Shown here piece by piece: positions 8,463 through 18,746 of a DNA stretch of 21,189 nt. Below the pieces are notes generated by a model, which was given only the letters and a program-made list of their open reading frames with translations, ran no database searches and was not told the origin of the DNA. The stretch comes from Ophiothrix spiculata (lineage: Eukaryota; Echinodermata; Ophiuroidea; Amphilepidida; Ophiotrichidae), in NCBI GenBank assembly GCA_000969725.1, contig JXSR01S003708.1; one strand, written 5' to 3'. The translations under genes were made by a program, and so were the position numbers. The number at the start of each line of letters is the position of its first letter. The stretch's first letter is position 1.

Positions 8463-9610
8463 AAATTTGGATATTGTAGTTTATACAAATTTCTATAACT
8501 CAATTTTTAGCTCCCCTAAAACAAGTACCTCTAAATAGTAGAAGAGATTGTTAATATAAACACATATGCGTACCTACAAACCTTGCAGTCATTTCACATA
8601 CAAAACTCGAAACATTTATGTCACATCTGTTGCCCTTGGATTATCATTCAGTTACAGGGAGCAAGCAGTGCTTACATAAATCTTACTCATTTGTCTGCCT
8701 CACGCAATAAACATGGAGGCACCGTTCAAAATTATAAACATACTGCAGGTTTCATGTAACTTGAAAACCAAAACCAAAATGTTTTTGTTGATGGCAAGAA
8801 AGCTTAGGACAGCATCTTTAGGAACTTTTTGATACTTTTTATATAGGGAAATTGAAAAGAAAGTTGATCTTAAACGCAATAGGGAACTTGAAATCTTATA
8901 AAATAGTGTCCTTAAATTTGTTTTCAAGAAGACTTTATACTTTTTGCAAATTAAAATCTAGCTCTGGATCCCGAGTGTCTCAACCCTTGCGTAAAACTAA
9001 AACCAGTCAAAGGATAATTCATCATCAAAAATATCTTCATAGATAATTTTCGTACATGTTATTCCTACAATGATTACTTTTTTAAAAAACCTTTTCATTT
9101 TCAATATAATTGTTTCTTGAGCTTAGGTGGAGTGTTCTACACCAATATCTTGACTGCCATACATGTAATTCAGACAACTATTTTATAGAACATAAATTTC
9201 ATACCCTGAAACTCTAGATCAGGTTTCCTATTAATGTTGATGTTATTAATCCTGCCTGACTAACAATCATAAGAAGTGGTTTGTCACGTTTATGCCTTAT
9301 TTTGAATAGATGCATTAAGATAACAAAGTTAATAATACGCATCGGGTGCATGATATTAATCAATAAGACACTATTACTGGAAAGACAATTCCACCATTGA
9401 TGGAATTTAGATATATTTTCAAATCTAATTATAATCAAATTAAACTGATAATTGAAATGCTTGTTTGTATTCGAAGATCTGACAGTATAAGAAACTGATT
9501 TTGTAATGAGGGAAAGGAAATACATTTATGTAAAATTGATTTTGCAGAGCATAAAATTGGGTTTAACAAATTATTTAATTTCATTTTGTGTGTGATGCCA
9601 GATTGTATGT
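8463..9610. repeat. Long direct repeat, blocks Q and R, copy C
   Basis: Block Q starts part-way in (at the position equivalent to base 49 of copy A) because its first part was lost with the upstream insertion. Q reaches about 8765 and R follows to about 9610. R here keeps 'ctggatcccgagtgtctcaa', which copy B has lost. Small open frames at 8700-8927 (minus), 8852-9046 (plus) and 9214-9525 (minus) have no recognisable domains and are not preserved in the other copies. Confidence 0.88.
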
Positions 9611-9870
9611 GCTATATTGTATACGTTTGCAGGGTATAATGTCTTTTCTTTTAGGATAAATATTTCTAGGGAACTATTCTTCTAAATAGTTACAGTGGTA
9701 TGTAGCAAGTACATGACAATAACTAATGTGTAACTTCTTTATTGTATACGTTTGTAGGGAATAATGTCTTTTCTTTTTGTAGTTTTATAGGATAAATATT
9801 TCTACAGAATTACTCTTCTAAATAGTAATAGTGGTATGAAGCAGGTTATTGACAATAATCTGTAACTGGT
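9611..9870. repeat. Internal tandem duplication in block S, copy C
   Basis: Two adjacent units of about 120-130 bases share 'attgtatacgtttg', 'aatgtcttttctttt', 'ggataaatatttcta', 'cttctaaatagt' and 'gacaataa'. The first is near 9611-9735 and the second near 9742-9870. Copy D shows the same two-unit arrangement at about 16542-16640 and 16642-16735, with different small deletions, so the duplication predates the split of copies C and D. Confidence 0.8.
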
Positions 9871-10840
9871 CACATTGGCAGGCATTGTAAGAATTTATTA
9901 AGATATAGTATGTCCCAGAAAAAGTCATTGCAATCTTTGCGTGTAAAGGTCTTGGCTTTACCGTATAGTCCTTGTTGACGAGTCCATAGTCTTTTGTCCT
10001 TTTATGGTCCATGAAACAGTCTTTAATACAACGTTTTGGTTTAATTTCAGTCGGTAATCTAGAGTAGACGTAATGCTTTGTCGAATATTTGGATGTAAAA
10101 TATTGTGGCCCAATTGCACGATTTTGTGAGGTTTGAAGCTATTTACCGCTTGTCTTCACGGCAAGTACTTCGTCTTTTTTCTGATTTAGAATAAACCACA
10201 ATTAAAAGAAATGTTAGTATTTAACACATTTTCATCTGTAGAAATGACACTAAATCACTACCACTCAAGGATTGACTAGAATAGGCTTCAAAATAAATCA
10301 AACATTTAAGGAACCCATTATATCTGAAGCTTCGCAATGATATCTACTTTCCTCCTATATCAGATCTCAACATCACGTTAATTTCAGAACATGGATTACC
10401 ATATTACGTATATCGCTGCTTCATTAACTTGATATTCATATGTTTAAACAAATTTTATAGAGAGAAGATAAGATTAAAAAGAAAACGGAGAATTTGATTG
10501 AAAAAAAAAAGATGTTGGCTTCTACATTCCCAAGTGTGTTAGATGTCAAAACCTATTCCACATTTCGATTTCTAAATAATGCGTCTCTTTTGCAGTTTGT
10601 TTGATATTTTGCAAAACCTGGGTCAATTTGTAGTTTTTTATGATAACTCCAATTTTGATTTTCTTTAATGTAGTAATAATATATTTCATATAGTTTTGAG
10701 TTGTTTAACCTTTATTTGCTCGCACACGCGCTTAAGATGAGTAAAGAGCTTGTTTAAATAACGATCAAATGTATAAGCGTGTACCGTAAGACCTTGGAAT
10801 CATCTTAAATAAATAACTGGAAAGGTTAATGTCGCATCAG
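9871..10840. repeat. Block S, copy C, ending in diverged Q'
   Basis: It matches copy D from about 16736 to 17636 (landmarks 'aagaatttattaagata', 'gatgtaaaatattgtgg', 'ttggcttctacattcccaag'). From about 10683 the sequence is a diverged copy of block Q: 'gctcgcacacgcgc', 'gtaccgtaagaccttgga', 'ggttaatgtcgcatcag'. Q' is interrupted at 10841 by a retrotransposon and resumes at 12307. A C-x2-C containing reading frame in copy D at 17310-17400 has an in-frame stop in this copy, so no gene is called. Confidence 0.8.
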
Positions 10841-12040
10841 ATGGTGGATAAAATTGTCAAAGCAGTTGAAAAAAATGAAACCACAGTGGGTGTATTTTTA
10901 GACCTTTCAAAGGCGATATTTTGTTATATAAATTAGATCATTATGGATTTAGAGGAGTTGCTCTAGAATGGCTTAAGAGCTACCTAACTGATCGAAAACA
11001 ATTTGTTCGTTACCAAATGCATGATTCTGATCATAAAACTATCCAATGTGGAGTACCACAAGGATCTATTTTAGGTCCGTCATTATTTATCTTGTATATT
11101 AATGATATTGTAAATGCAACCTCTTTATTTGACGTAATTCTATTTGCCGACGATACTACACTTTTATATTCACATCCAGATATTGCATATCAAAATGATA
11201 TCATCAATAACGAGCTTCAAGAAATCTGTAATTGGTTTCAGGCAAATAAACTTTCTGTAAATGCGAGCAAGACCAATTACATGGTACTCGGTACTCACTA
11301 TAATACTGCAAAATATACTGACGTTAATCTAATATGTTCAACTGATTCTCAAAATGAATGTTTCAACAATTTGGATGAAAAGACTCTCAATATTAAACTC
11401 GACGGTGTTTCATTGCAAAAAGTAAAATCAACAAAATTTCTGGGAGTGATCATTGATGAAAATTTAACATGGAAATATCATATAGATGCAATATCGAAAA
11501 CTATTTCAAGAAACACTGGTATGCTTTCTAAACTCAAGTATTACTTACCCGAAAATATATTGTATTCTTTATATTGTACATTAATTTTGCCATACATAAA
11601 CTACGGAGTTCTTATTTGGGGAAACACATATGAAACATACCTAAACAAAATATTAAGACTTCAAAAATGGGCTATTAGAACAATATCCAACAGTCATTAT
11701 AAAACCCATACGGGACCCTTATTCAAAAAATATAATGTTCTGAATATACATGACACGTTCAAACTCAACCTTGGAAGTTTCATGTATAAGCATCAAACGG
11801 ACCAACTACCAAACATTTTTTTCTAATTATTTTACCAAACATGTTCAGACGCACAAATATAATACAAGAAATGCTCAGGATTATAGTGTTAATAAAACTA
11901 AGAAAGTATTTTCTGATCGTGCTGTTCGGAATTGTGGACCATTCTTTTGGAACTCTCTGAATAACGACATAAAAAGATGCAAAACTACAAAAGAATTCAG
12001 AAACAGTCTGAAGAAACATCTATTGTCAAATTATAGTTGA
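10841..12040 (+). pseudogene. CR1/Jockey-type reverse transcriptase fragment, three-piece frame
   Basis: The first piece (from ATG at 10841) ends in VGVFLDLSKA, which is RT motif A with its catalytic aspartate. A small deletion at about 10914 then removes the rest of the motif and shifts the frame. The main open segment (LLYKLDHYGF from 10921 to 11826) has motif B GVPQGSILGPSLF (residues 44-56), the catalytic FADD box (75-78) and FLGVIIDENLTW (173-184). A run of seven T at 11816-11822 causes a second frameshift. The C-terminal piece continues to 12040 with KYNTRN and RAVRNCGPFFWNSLNNDIK, a tail typical of this group. The annotated TTG start at 10921 is an artefact of the frameshift. Otherwise well preserved, so the insertion is fairly recent. 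Confidence 0.92.
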
Positions 12041-12280
12041 ATCTGATTTATATGGAAATTTAATTACATAACAATACCTAATCGGAGCATTTGTCTTGTG
12101 TACTGTTATTTGTGTTAGTTTTGATGTTGTTGTTTTGGCCTATTTTAGTAACTTATTTTGTTTTAGGGCATCATCACTTCAGGTCTTCTTGGCCTTTTGA
12201 TGATGTCCTCAATATCATTGTTGTTTTATCTTTTGATGTGTTTTTATCAAATGTGTGTACCTGTTGATATTAGAATAAAG

Positions 12281-12305
12281 TTTGATTTGATTTGATTTGA
12301 TTTGA
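12281..12305 (+). repeat. (TTTGA)5 retrotransposon tail
   Basis: Five perfect TTTGA units directly follow AATAAAG and abut resumed host sequence 'cagtcttaaataaatc'. This is the 3' terminus of the upstream LINE. Confidence 0.93.
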
Positions 12306-12342
12306 TCAGTCTTAAATAAATCTTACCGCTTTATTCGTCATA

Positions 12343-13345
12343 CAGGGTGTCCATGAATGATTTATACCCAGCTATCGATTTATTTGTGGACCAGTGGGCA
12401 CGGTTTTGGTCAAATCTTGTTCATTTTCAAGTAAAACATGTCTTTAGGTTTCAGAAGAATTTTGAATTTTTCAAATCGAATGTTTCTGTAGAAAGTTATG
12501 CAGATTTTTCCAAACAGGGTATATTTTGCGAATTGTAAATCAGGGAAATCGTTGAACTTAAACATTCAATTAAACCTGACTACACTGAAACCCTCTTTTA
12601 CTTTCCGACAGTTAAAACTTCAAGTACAATCTAAGTTTTATTTATTGACTGTGATGGATATAAAGGGTGTCATTGAGAGAGGAAATAACTTTTCACATGA
12701 ACGATATGAAAAAGTTTGTTTTGTTTTATTTAAGGTTGCATTTTATTGACAAGTTGTAATATAAACCTATGTGGATTTTTCTAATCATGTATATCAATTT
12801 GACATTACGTCATCTTACAGATAGGCATTTTGTTATTATGCAAGTTTTTCTTTGAGGTGCAGTATGTATTTTAGATGAAAAAACTTCATCAATATGTTTC
12901 ATTCGTTATGTTAACACATGGTTGCATTTTTATTCATTCAGCTTCCATATCTGATTAAGACTATCTCGCTTTTTTGAGTAGGAATAGATTCAGAAGTCTG
13001 CAAGGTAATGCTTTGTAGATCATACAAAAATTACAAAAGCAAAGAAAGAAGATCTGAAGTTGGTCAAGTTGTATTAATTTAACTTAACTAATATTACTAA
13101 GTGTGCATATTACAGGTATTTATTTTACATACATGATTATTTGTACAGATCAAAATATAAGTTTGCAGCGATTTTCAATTACGTCACCGCACAAAGCAAT
13201 TAAGCATGATATTTTGATGAAACCTATGGACAATGTAAAAGACTTATCCACTATTGTAGAAAAGCTGTTGGTTTTATTAAATATTATGATTTGATATTTT
13301 TTCTGATTTTTTGAAACTGGGTATAAATCATTCGTTGACACCCTG
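12343..13345. mobile_element. Non-autonomous TIR element with TA duplication (Tc1/mariner-type MITE)
   Basis: Terminal inverted repeats of 29 bases (12343-12371 and 13317-13345) begin CAGGGTGTC and continue 'gaatgatttatacccag', with two mismatches. TA dinucleotides flank both ends (12341-12342 and 13346-13347), as expected for TA-targeting transposons of the Tc1/mariner group. The 1003-bp body is AT-rich and has no transposase. The open frames at 12347-12538 (plus) and 13150-13341 (minus) both begin inside the TIRs, explaining their similar first residues (M-S-x-N-D-L-Y-P), and are not genes. The frames at 12498-12749 and 13103-13294 show no domain. Superfamily assignment rests on the TA and TIR form only. 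Confidence 0.8.
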
Positions 13346-13347
13346 TA

Positions 13348-13514
13348 GTGTGAGCCTGCCTTTAGTTATATATAATTAATCAATGTATTATTGATCTTCT
13401 TTTTATATTGATCCTTCCCTTTTTATTGTGTATTTCAGAATAAAAGGCTTGTAAGTTATTTCACTGGTTCTTATGCAGAAACATCAACAGACATACTGAT
13501 AAACGTTATAAAAA
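13348..13514. other. Short AT-rich spacer
   Basis: Sequence between the TA-flanked MITE and block P copy D. It contains 'atatataattaat' and no recognisable feature. Confidence 0.5.
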
Positions 13515-14189
13515 ACATTGGCTTGATTTTTATTTTCTGACAAAGCTCTAAAAACCATGGTTAATAACAGGAAAAGGAATATTAAAAAAATATAAAAACC
13601 CCGAAATGAAATTGCACAAATACACAATATAAATCACAAGATATTTACAATAAGTGACGATAGTTTTAAAATTCTCGGTTTTCATCTACCTAATTTTGAC
13701 AACGGTGAAATTTTAAAGATATACAAAGTACATGTATTACTAAAGCGTGATAGGCCTTATGCAAGTTATTGGTACTGCTTTTCCATTAAAAAGATAATAA
13801 TACGATTCCGTGATAACAGTCCGAGAATCGAATGGCCATATTGCAGATTTAAGATACTAACAGTAGTTAATCACTTTTGCGGGGATGCGTAATTTTAGCG
13901 TAGCTGAGATGAAATCGTTGGATTTCCATATTACAATTTGAGTTAACCTAGAAAAAATGGTAAATACAAATGGTTTTTGTCTAACAGACAAATAAAAAAT
14001 GAATTTGTTTTTTTATACTCAGTTATATACCATGTTAACAAAAAAACACTTGCATTGTTAGAAACTAACCAACTAAATATTGACATTCTTGAGGGTAAAA
14101 TCAAAAGGAAAGCTAATCAACGTTTTGCGGGAGAGTATGACAAAAATATTACACCCTCGCGCTATCCATGATTAGATTATTGTTTTGAA
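13515..14189. repeat. Block P, copy D
   Basis: It matches copy B (3361-4018) and the intact part of copy C. It is interrupted at 14189 by the piggyBac-type element and continues into block Q after 15299. The open frame at 13977-14171 lies inside the repeat and is not kept in copy B. Confidence 0.87.
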
Positions 14190-14257
14190 CCCTAAAAGAG
14201 CCGGGCTTTTTCGACCAACCTCAGCCGGAGGGGGGTGAGTACACGTTCCTGGTCTGA

Positions 14258-14729
14258 CATGCTGCTAGTCCGACACGCTGCTAGTCCGAAAATGAAATAC
14301 ACGGTGCTAGTCTGAATCTGAAAAACACTGCGCCAGTCCGACATTTCTTGTCGGACTAGACTAGCGCATTGGATTTTAGATTCGGACTAGCGCAGTAAAT
14401 TTCTGTTTGAAATATACACAATACATTTTTGTCGAACTAATGCAGTGGTTTTCAGATTCGGACTAGCGCAGTGGTTTTCAGATCTCGGAATTATTGCACT
14501 CCGCTAGTCCGACAGAAAATTCGTACCAGCTAAGAGTTTTTTCATTTCAAAATTCGGACTGGCGCAGTATTTTCCATTTTCGGACCGAAGCAGTGTTTTT
14601 TAGGACTAGCGCCGTGCTTTTCATTTTTGGACTGACGCACCTCTGAAGTATAGGAAAAGTATGTAGCCGGACTAGCGCAGTGTCGGACTAGCGCCGTGTC
14701 TGACTAGCGACGTGTCGGACCAGCGGGTG
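14258..14729. repeat. Array of a 16-bp motif in both orientations
   Basis: The consensus TCGGACTAGCGCAGTG occurs about 12 times on the plus strand (starts near 14351, 14382, 14432, 14458, 14554, 14580, 14602, 14628, 14667, 14683, 14699, 14715) and about 5 times on the minus strand (14258, 14274, 14300, 14326, 14497). Some neighbours are exactly 16 bases apart (14667-14730; 14258-14289) while others are separated by AT-rich spacers of roughly 10 to 80 bases. Substitutions such as GCGCAG/GCGCCG recur. Confidence 0.9.
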
Positions 14730-14882
14730 CACCCTGCCGGGGGTAGGTGGGTTGGTGGGTATTTTGTTCGGATTCCGCCCCTTACGATCTCGGAAACCGA
14801 TTGACGAAACATCAAGTGTAGGATACTGGTGGATAGCTTTGACTCTCACAAGTCAATTAATAAAACAATGAAAACGTCACAG

Positions 14883-14902
14883 TGACGTCATAAGTGACGT
14901 CA
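14883..14902. promoter_or_regulatory. Two perfect CRE palindromes (TGACGTCA)
   Basis: TGACGTCA occurs at 14883-14890 and again at 14895-14902, 12 bases apart, within the piggyBac-type MITE. A related half-palindrome, ACGTCAC-A-GTGACGT, overlaps the first. The octamer is the consensus binding site of CREB/ATF bZIP factors. No adjacent gene is seen, so any regulatory role is inference. Confidence 0.6.
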
Positions 14903-15065
14903 TGTCAAAAAACTCGACAAAGTCACCCCAAATCACCAAAATCATGTTTTTTTTGCTATTTTTCAAGCAAAAGTTGCTTTTTTAACACAGTTGTGTGTCA
15001 AAGTATGCTTGCTTATGTTCTTGCTCATAATAAATACGATAAAACATAGTGGAATGGTATCCTAA

Positions 15066-15100
15066 AAACAAACAAACAACAACAACAACAACAACAAAAA
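15066..15100. repeat. (CAA)n microsatellite
   Basis: A CAAA/CAA run near the right end of the piggyBac-type MITE, ending in 'aaaaaacacacaac'. Confidence 0.85.
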
Positions 15101-15299
15101 ACACACAACGATTTATGTGTAATTTCCACTGAAAAAAAAGTCATGTCATAACCCCAGGTCCGATTTTCACAAAAATGGTCTTAAAATAAGCGCAAGGCTT
15201 GACAAAAAAGTCAAGAAATTTAAGCGCGAAAAAATAACAACCGGTGGAGGTATAATACACAATGTCGGTAGAATCCGTCCCCGGCTCTTTTAGGGTTAA

Positions 15300-16560
15300 A
15301 CGATAAAGCCAATTTTTGAAATACATAACATTTTTCAATTGTAATGTCAATTTTGTAGTTTATACACATGTTTATAACTCGATTTTTTTTTTGCTCCCCT
15401 AAAACAAGCACGCTTAGATTAGTAAACATGGTAAAAGAGTGTGTTAATATAAAAGCATATCTATGTGCGTACCTTCAGCCCCTGTAGTCACCTCATATAC
15501 AAAATTCGAAACGTTAATGTCACATCTGTTGCCCTTGGATTATCATTCAGTTGCAGGGAGAAAGCAGAGCTTACATAAATCTTACCGCTTTGTGTGCCTT
15601 ACGCAATAAACATGGAGGTACATTTCTAAATTATAAACATACTGCAGGTTTCATGTAACTTGAAAAACAAAAACAAAATGTTTTTGTTGATGACAAGGAA
15701 GCTTAAGACAGTATCTTTAGGAAGTTTATTATTGTATAGGGAAATTGAAAAGAAAGTTGATCTTAAATGCAGTAGGAAACTTGACATCTTGCATAAACCT
15801 TATAAAATCAGAAACCTTAAATTTGTTTTCAAGAAGACTTAATACGTTTTAAAATTAAAATCTAGCTTTGGATCCCGAGTGTCTCAACCATTGCGTCAAA
15901 CTAAAACCAGTCAAAGAATAATTCATTATCAAAAATATCTTCATAGACAATTTTCGTACATGTAATTCCTACAATGATTGCTTTCAATGATTCAGGACCG
16001 ATACTTGTTTTTAAAACCTTTTCAATTTCAATATGATTTTTTCTTGAGTTTAGGTTGAGTAGAACACAGCAATATCTTGACTGCCATACATGTAATTCAG
16101 ACAACTATTTTATAGAACGTAAATTTCGTATCCTGAAACTCTAGATCAGGTTTCTTATTAATGTTGTAGTTATTAATCCTGCCTGACTAACAATCATAAG
16201 AAGTGGTTTGTCACGTTCCATGCCATATTTTGAATAGATGTATTAAGATAACAAAGTTAATAATACTCATCGGGTGCATGATATTAATCAATAAGACACT
16301 ATCACTGGTAAGACAATTCCATCATTGATGGCAAATAGATATTTCAAATCTAATTGTAATCAAATAAAACTAATAAATGAAATGCTTGATTGTATTTGAA
16401 GATCTGACAGTATAAGGAACTGATTTTGTAATTGTAATGAGGGAAAGGAAATACATTTTGGTAAAATTGATTTTGCAGAGCATAAAATTGGGTTAACAAA
16501 TTATTTAATTTCATCTTGTATGTGATGCCAGATTTTTTGTGCTATATTGTATACGTTTGC
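15300..16560. repeat. Long direct repeat, blocks Q and R, copy D
   Basis: The most complete Q+R copy, closely matching 8463-9610 and 4019-5330. R here retains 'gaaacttgacatcttgcata', which copy B has lost. The open frame at 15660-15842 (MKNKNKMFLLMTRKLKTVSL) parallels the start of the frame at 4384 but ends early after an indel. The minus frame at 15901-16104 has no domain. Confidence 0.88.
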
Positions 16561-17480
16561 AGGGTACTTATTTCTACGGAATTATTCCTCTAAATAGTAA
16601 CAATGGTGCTTGACAATAACTAATGTGTAACCGCTATATTGTATATGTTTGCATGGAACAATGTCTTTTCTTTTTGTAGTTTAATAGGATAAATATTTCT
16701 ACATAACTAAGTTCTTGACAATAACTAATGTGTTACTGGTCACATTGGAAGGCATTGAAAGAATTTATTAAGATACAGTATGTCCCAGAAAAAAACATTA
16801 CAATCTTTGCATGTATAAGGTTTTGGCTTTGATGTATAGTCCTTGTTGACGAGTTCATAGTCCTCTGTCCTTTTATGGCCCATAAAACAGACGTTAATAC
16901 AACGTTTGTTTTATTTAAGTCGGTAATTTAGAGTAGACGTATTGCTTTGTCAAATATTTGGATGTAAAATATTGTGGTCCAATTAAACGATTTTGTGAGG
17001 TTTGAAGCTATTTAGCGCTTGTCTTTACGTCAAGTATTTCGTATGTAGAAATTTAACTAAATTGCTACCACTCAAGGATTGACAAGAATATGCTTCAAAA
17101 CAAATCCAACATTTTCAAACGTAAAGAACCCATTATATTTGAAGCTTTTTTCAATGATATCTTTCCTCCTATATCAGATCACTTTATTTTCAGAACATAT
17201 TATACTGCTGCTTCATTAATTTGATATTCATATGTTTAAACAAATTGTCTAGAGAGAAGAAAATATTAAAAAGAAAATGGAGAAATTTAAATAAAAACCT
17301 TGTTGGCTTCTACATTCCCAAGTGTGTTAGGTGTCAAAAGTTATTCCACATTTCTAATTTTAAATTATGCGTCTCTTTTGCAGCATGTGTAATATTTTGC
17401 AGAACCAATTTGTAATTTGTAATTTGCAAAGATAATTTGTAGTCTTTTATCTCCAATTTTGATTTTTTATGTGTTAATAT
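16561..17480. repeat. Block S, copy D
   Basis: It matches 9611-10683 in order, with several deletions. It includes the two-unit internal duplication (about 16542-16735). The open frame at 17221-17415 contains VGFYIPKCVRCQKLFHISN and further cysteines, but the aligned stretch in copy C has a stop, so it is not annotated as a gene. Confidence 0.82.
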
Positions 17481-18130
17481 TTATTTCATATAGTTTTTAG
17501 TTGTTTAAGCTTTATTTGCTCGTACACGCGCCTAAGATGAATTAAGAGCTTGGTTTAAATACAAATTAATATATAAGCGTATACCTTAAGACCTTGGAAT
17601 CATCTTAAATAACTCGAAAGGTTAATGTCGCATCAGTTTAACATTCAGTTAAAGAGAACAAGCAGTCTTAAATAAATCTAACCGCTCGGTCTGCTTAATG
17701 CAATGTAAACGCATTGTTTTATATCTTAAAAACCCCGAACGATTTATTATTTTTGCTGGTGTCAACAAAGTACAAGAAAACCTCTTTAGGAAGTTAGTTT
17801 TTGCAAGGGAAAGATAATCTTAGATGTAGTTGAAAACTTGACTTCGTACTGATACCCAATGATGATTTCTCAAAGCTTACGATGCCTCAAAAGATTATTA
17901 CTATACACATTTTAAAAGAGAACAAAAAACAATTTCATAGTATGTTTAGATCAAAAGGTGTTCGTTAATTAGCAAATGTCTTTGCTCCTTCAATGTGTTC
18001 ACGATACATTCCTAGCAACCACGGATCCCGAGTGTCTCCATTACGTGAAATCGACCATACAAGAATATAATTAGATGAAACCAGTCGGAAGAGATTGAAT
18101 TATGAAGGTCATAAGGGAATGTAACATGAA
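17481..18130. repeat. Older diverged copy of blocks Q and R (Q'R')
   Basis: Sequence order parallels blocks Q and R at clearly lower identity: 'gctcgtacacgcgc', 'accttaagaccttgga', 'ggttaatgtcgcatcag', 'aacattcagtt', then 'tctttaggaagtta', 'ttgaaaacttgac' and 'ggatcccgagtgtctcc'. In the frame aligned with the block R open frames there is a stop, arguing against coding constraint. This shows that the array formed in at least two rounds. Confidence 0.7.
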
Positions 18131-18350
18131 AAGCCTCATCATTAACATTAAATTATCGTTCCTTTTAGATATCGATTTCATTTGGCCAGTTATATAGTAT
18201 AAATTTACAAACCAGCTTAGAAAACCAACTGTGATACAGGATACACTTCACAAAATAATATCACCCAATCCTAAAGGTCAGATTATACTTTTTTTGAGCT
18301 ACCAAACATTTTGTGTAACAAGTCTTTGTTATTTTATAATCTAGTAATAT
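18131..18350. other. Unassigned AT-rich spacer
   Basis: No ORF, recognisable repeat or RNA fold seen. Confidence 0.5.
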
Positions 18351-18489
18351 AATTCCAATGCATCATCTAATCAATAACGGATAATTGGTGTTAAAGTGAC
18401 CAAACATTCTCACCAAATTTGTTTGGTGAAAATGTTTGTTAATTTATAGCACCAATTATCCGTTATTGATTAGTAGATGCATTGGAATT
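18351..18489. mobile_element. Near-perfect hairpin element, about 139 bp
   Basis: Inverted arms at 18351-18417 and 18422-18489 are separated by only four bases (TTTG). The outer 40 bases ('aattccaatgcatc', 'ctaatcaataacggataatt', 'ggtg') pair almost perfectly, a middle stretch of about 12 bases is mismatched, and the inner 'aaacatt.tcaccaaa' pairs again. The right flank continues directly with block T ('ttgaatgatatttgc'). The form is that of a MITE that is nearly all terminal inverted repeat. No clear target duplication. Confidence 0.8.
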
Positions 18490-18717
18490 GAATGATATTT
18501 GCAACTATATAGCTGATGAAGTCATGAATTGGTCAGAAAAAGTGTAACATAGCCTATCATTAAATGAGAAAATATCACAAATTTGAATATACTTCAACAG
18601 GGGATTCTTGTATGATTTCAACATTCAATAACAACATTTTCACAATTTTGTGTACAAGTCGTCAATGGCGTTTCCTCCACTGTCGTTTCCACTACCTCCC
18701 CCGTTGATTTGACTTTC

Positions 18718-18746
18718 ATTTTGGACCATAATTTATGGTCCAAAAT
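18718..18746. repeat. Short inverted duplication (29-bp palindrome)
   Basis: 'attttggaccataa' is followed at once by its complement 'tttatggtccaaaat'. Copy A at about 957-975 has only the first half followed by 'atctc', so the second half arose in copy D after the duplication. Confidence 0.85.

Larger units (their letters stand above)
10841..12306 (+). mobile_element. 5'-truncated non-LTR retrotransposon, CR1/Jockey type
   Basis: The element starts abruptly inside the reverse transcriptase (position 10841, immediately after the block Q' sequence 'gcatcag'). It runs through the RT palm and C-terminal region and a 3' UTR of about 230 bases, has AATAAA near 12275-12280, and ends in five TTTGA units (12281-12305). 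A short tandem tail instead of poly(A) is usual for CR1/L2/Jockey-group LINEs. Comparison with copy D shows that 26 bases of target (equivalent to 17637-17662) are missing at the junction. Integration was therefore probably accompanied by target-site deletion rather than duplication. Confidence 0.9.
14190..15295. mobile_element. PiggyBac-type MITE, 1106 bp
   Basis: Perfect 16-base terminal inverted repeats, CCCTAAAAGAGCCGGG at 14190-14205 and its complement at 15280-15295, are flanked by TGAA (14186-14189) and TTAA (15296-15299). The empty site in copy B reads 'gtttttaacg', so the target was TTAA and the left duplication has one substitution. TTAA targets and TIRs starting CCC are the hallmark of the piggyBac superfamily. 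There is no transposase ORF; the overlapping minus frames at 15141-15350 and 15220-15429 run across the element boundary and are chance. The body is G+C-richer than its surroundings and contains a 16-bp motif array, two CRE palindromes and a (CAA)n tract. Confidence 0.88.

Noticed and set aside
12347-13341. Two small ORFs with similar N-termini at the two ends of the TA-flanked element
   Set aside because: The similarity arises because both start in the terminal inverted repeats; the remainder is unrelated.
17221-17415. Open frame with KCVRC and further cysteines, resembling a small zinc-binding protein
   Set aside because: The aligned sequence in copy C (about 10510-10620) has an in-frame stop and frame changes, so there is no sign of coding constraint.
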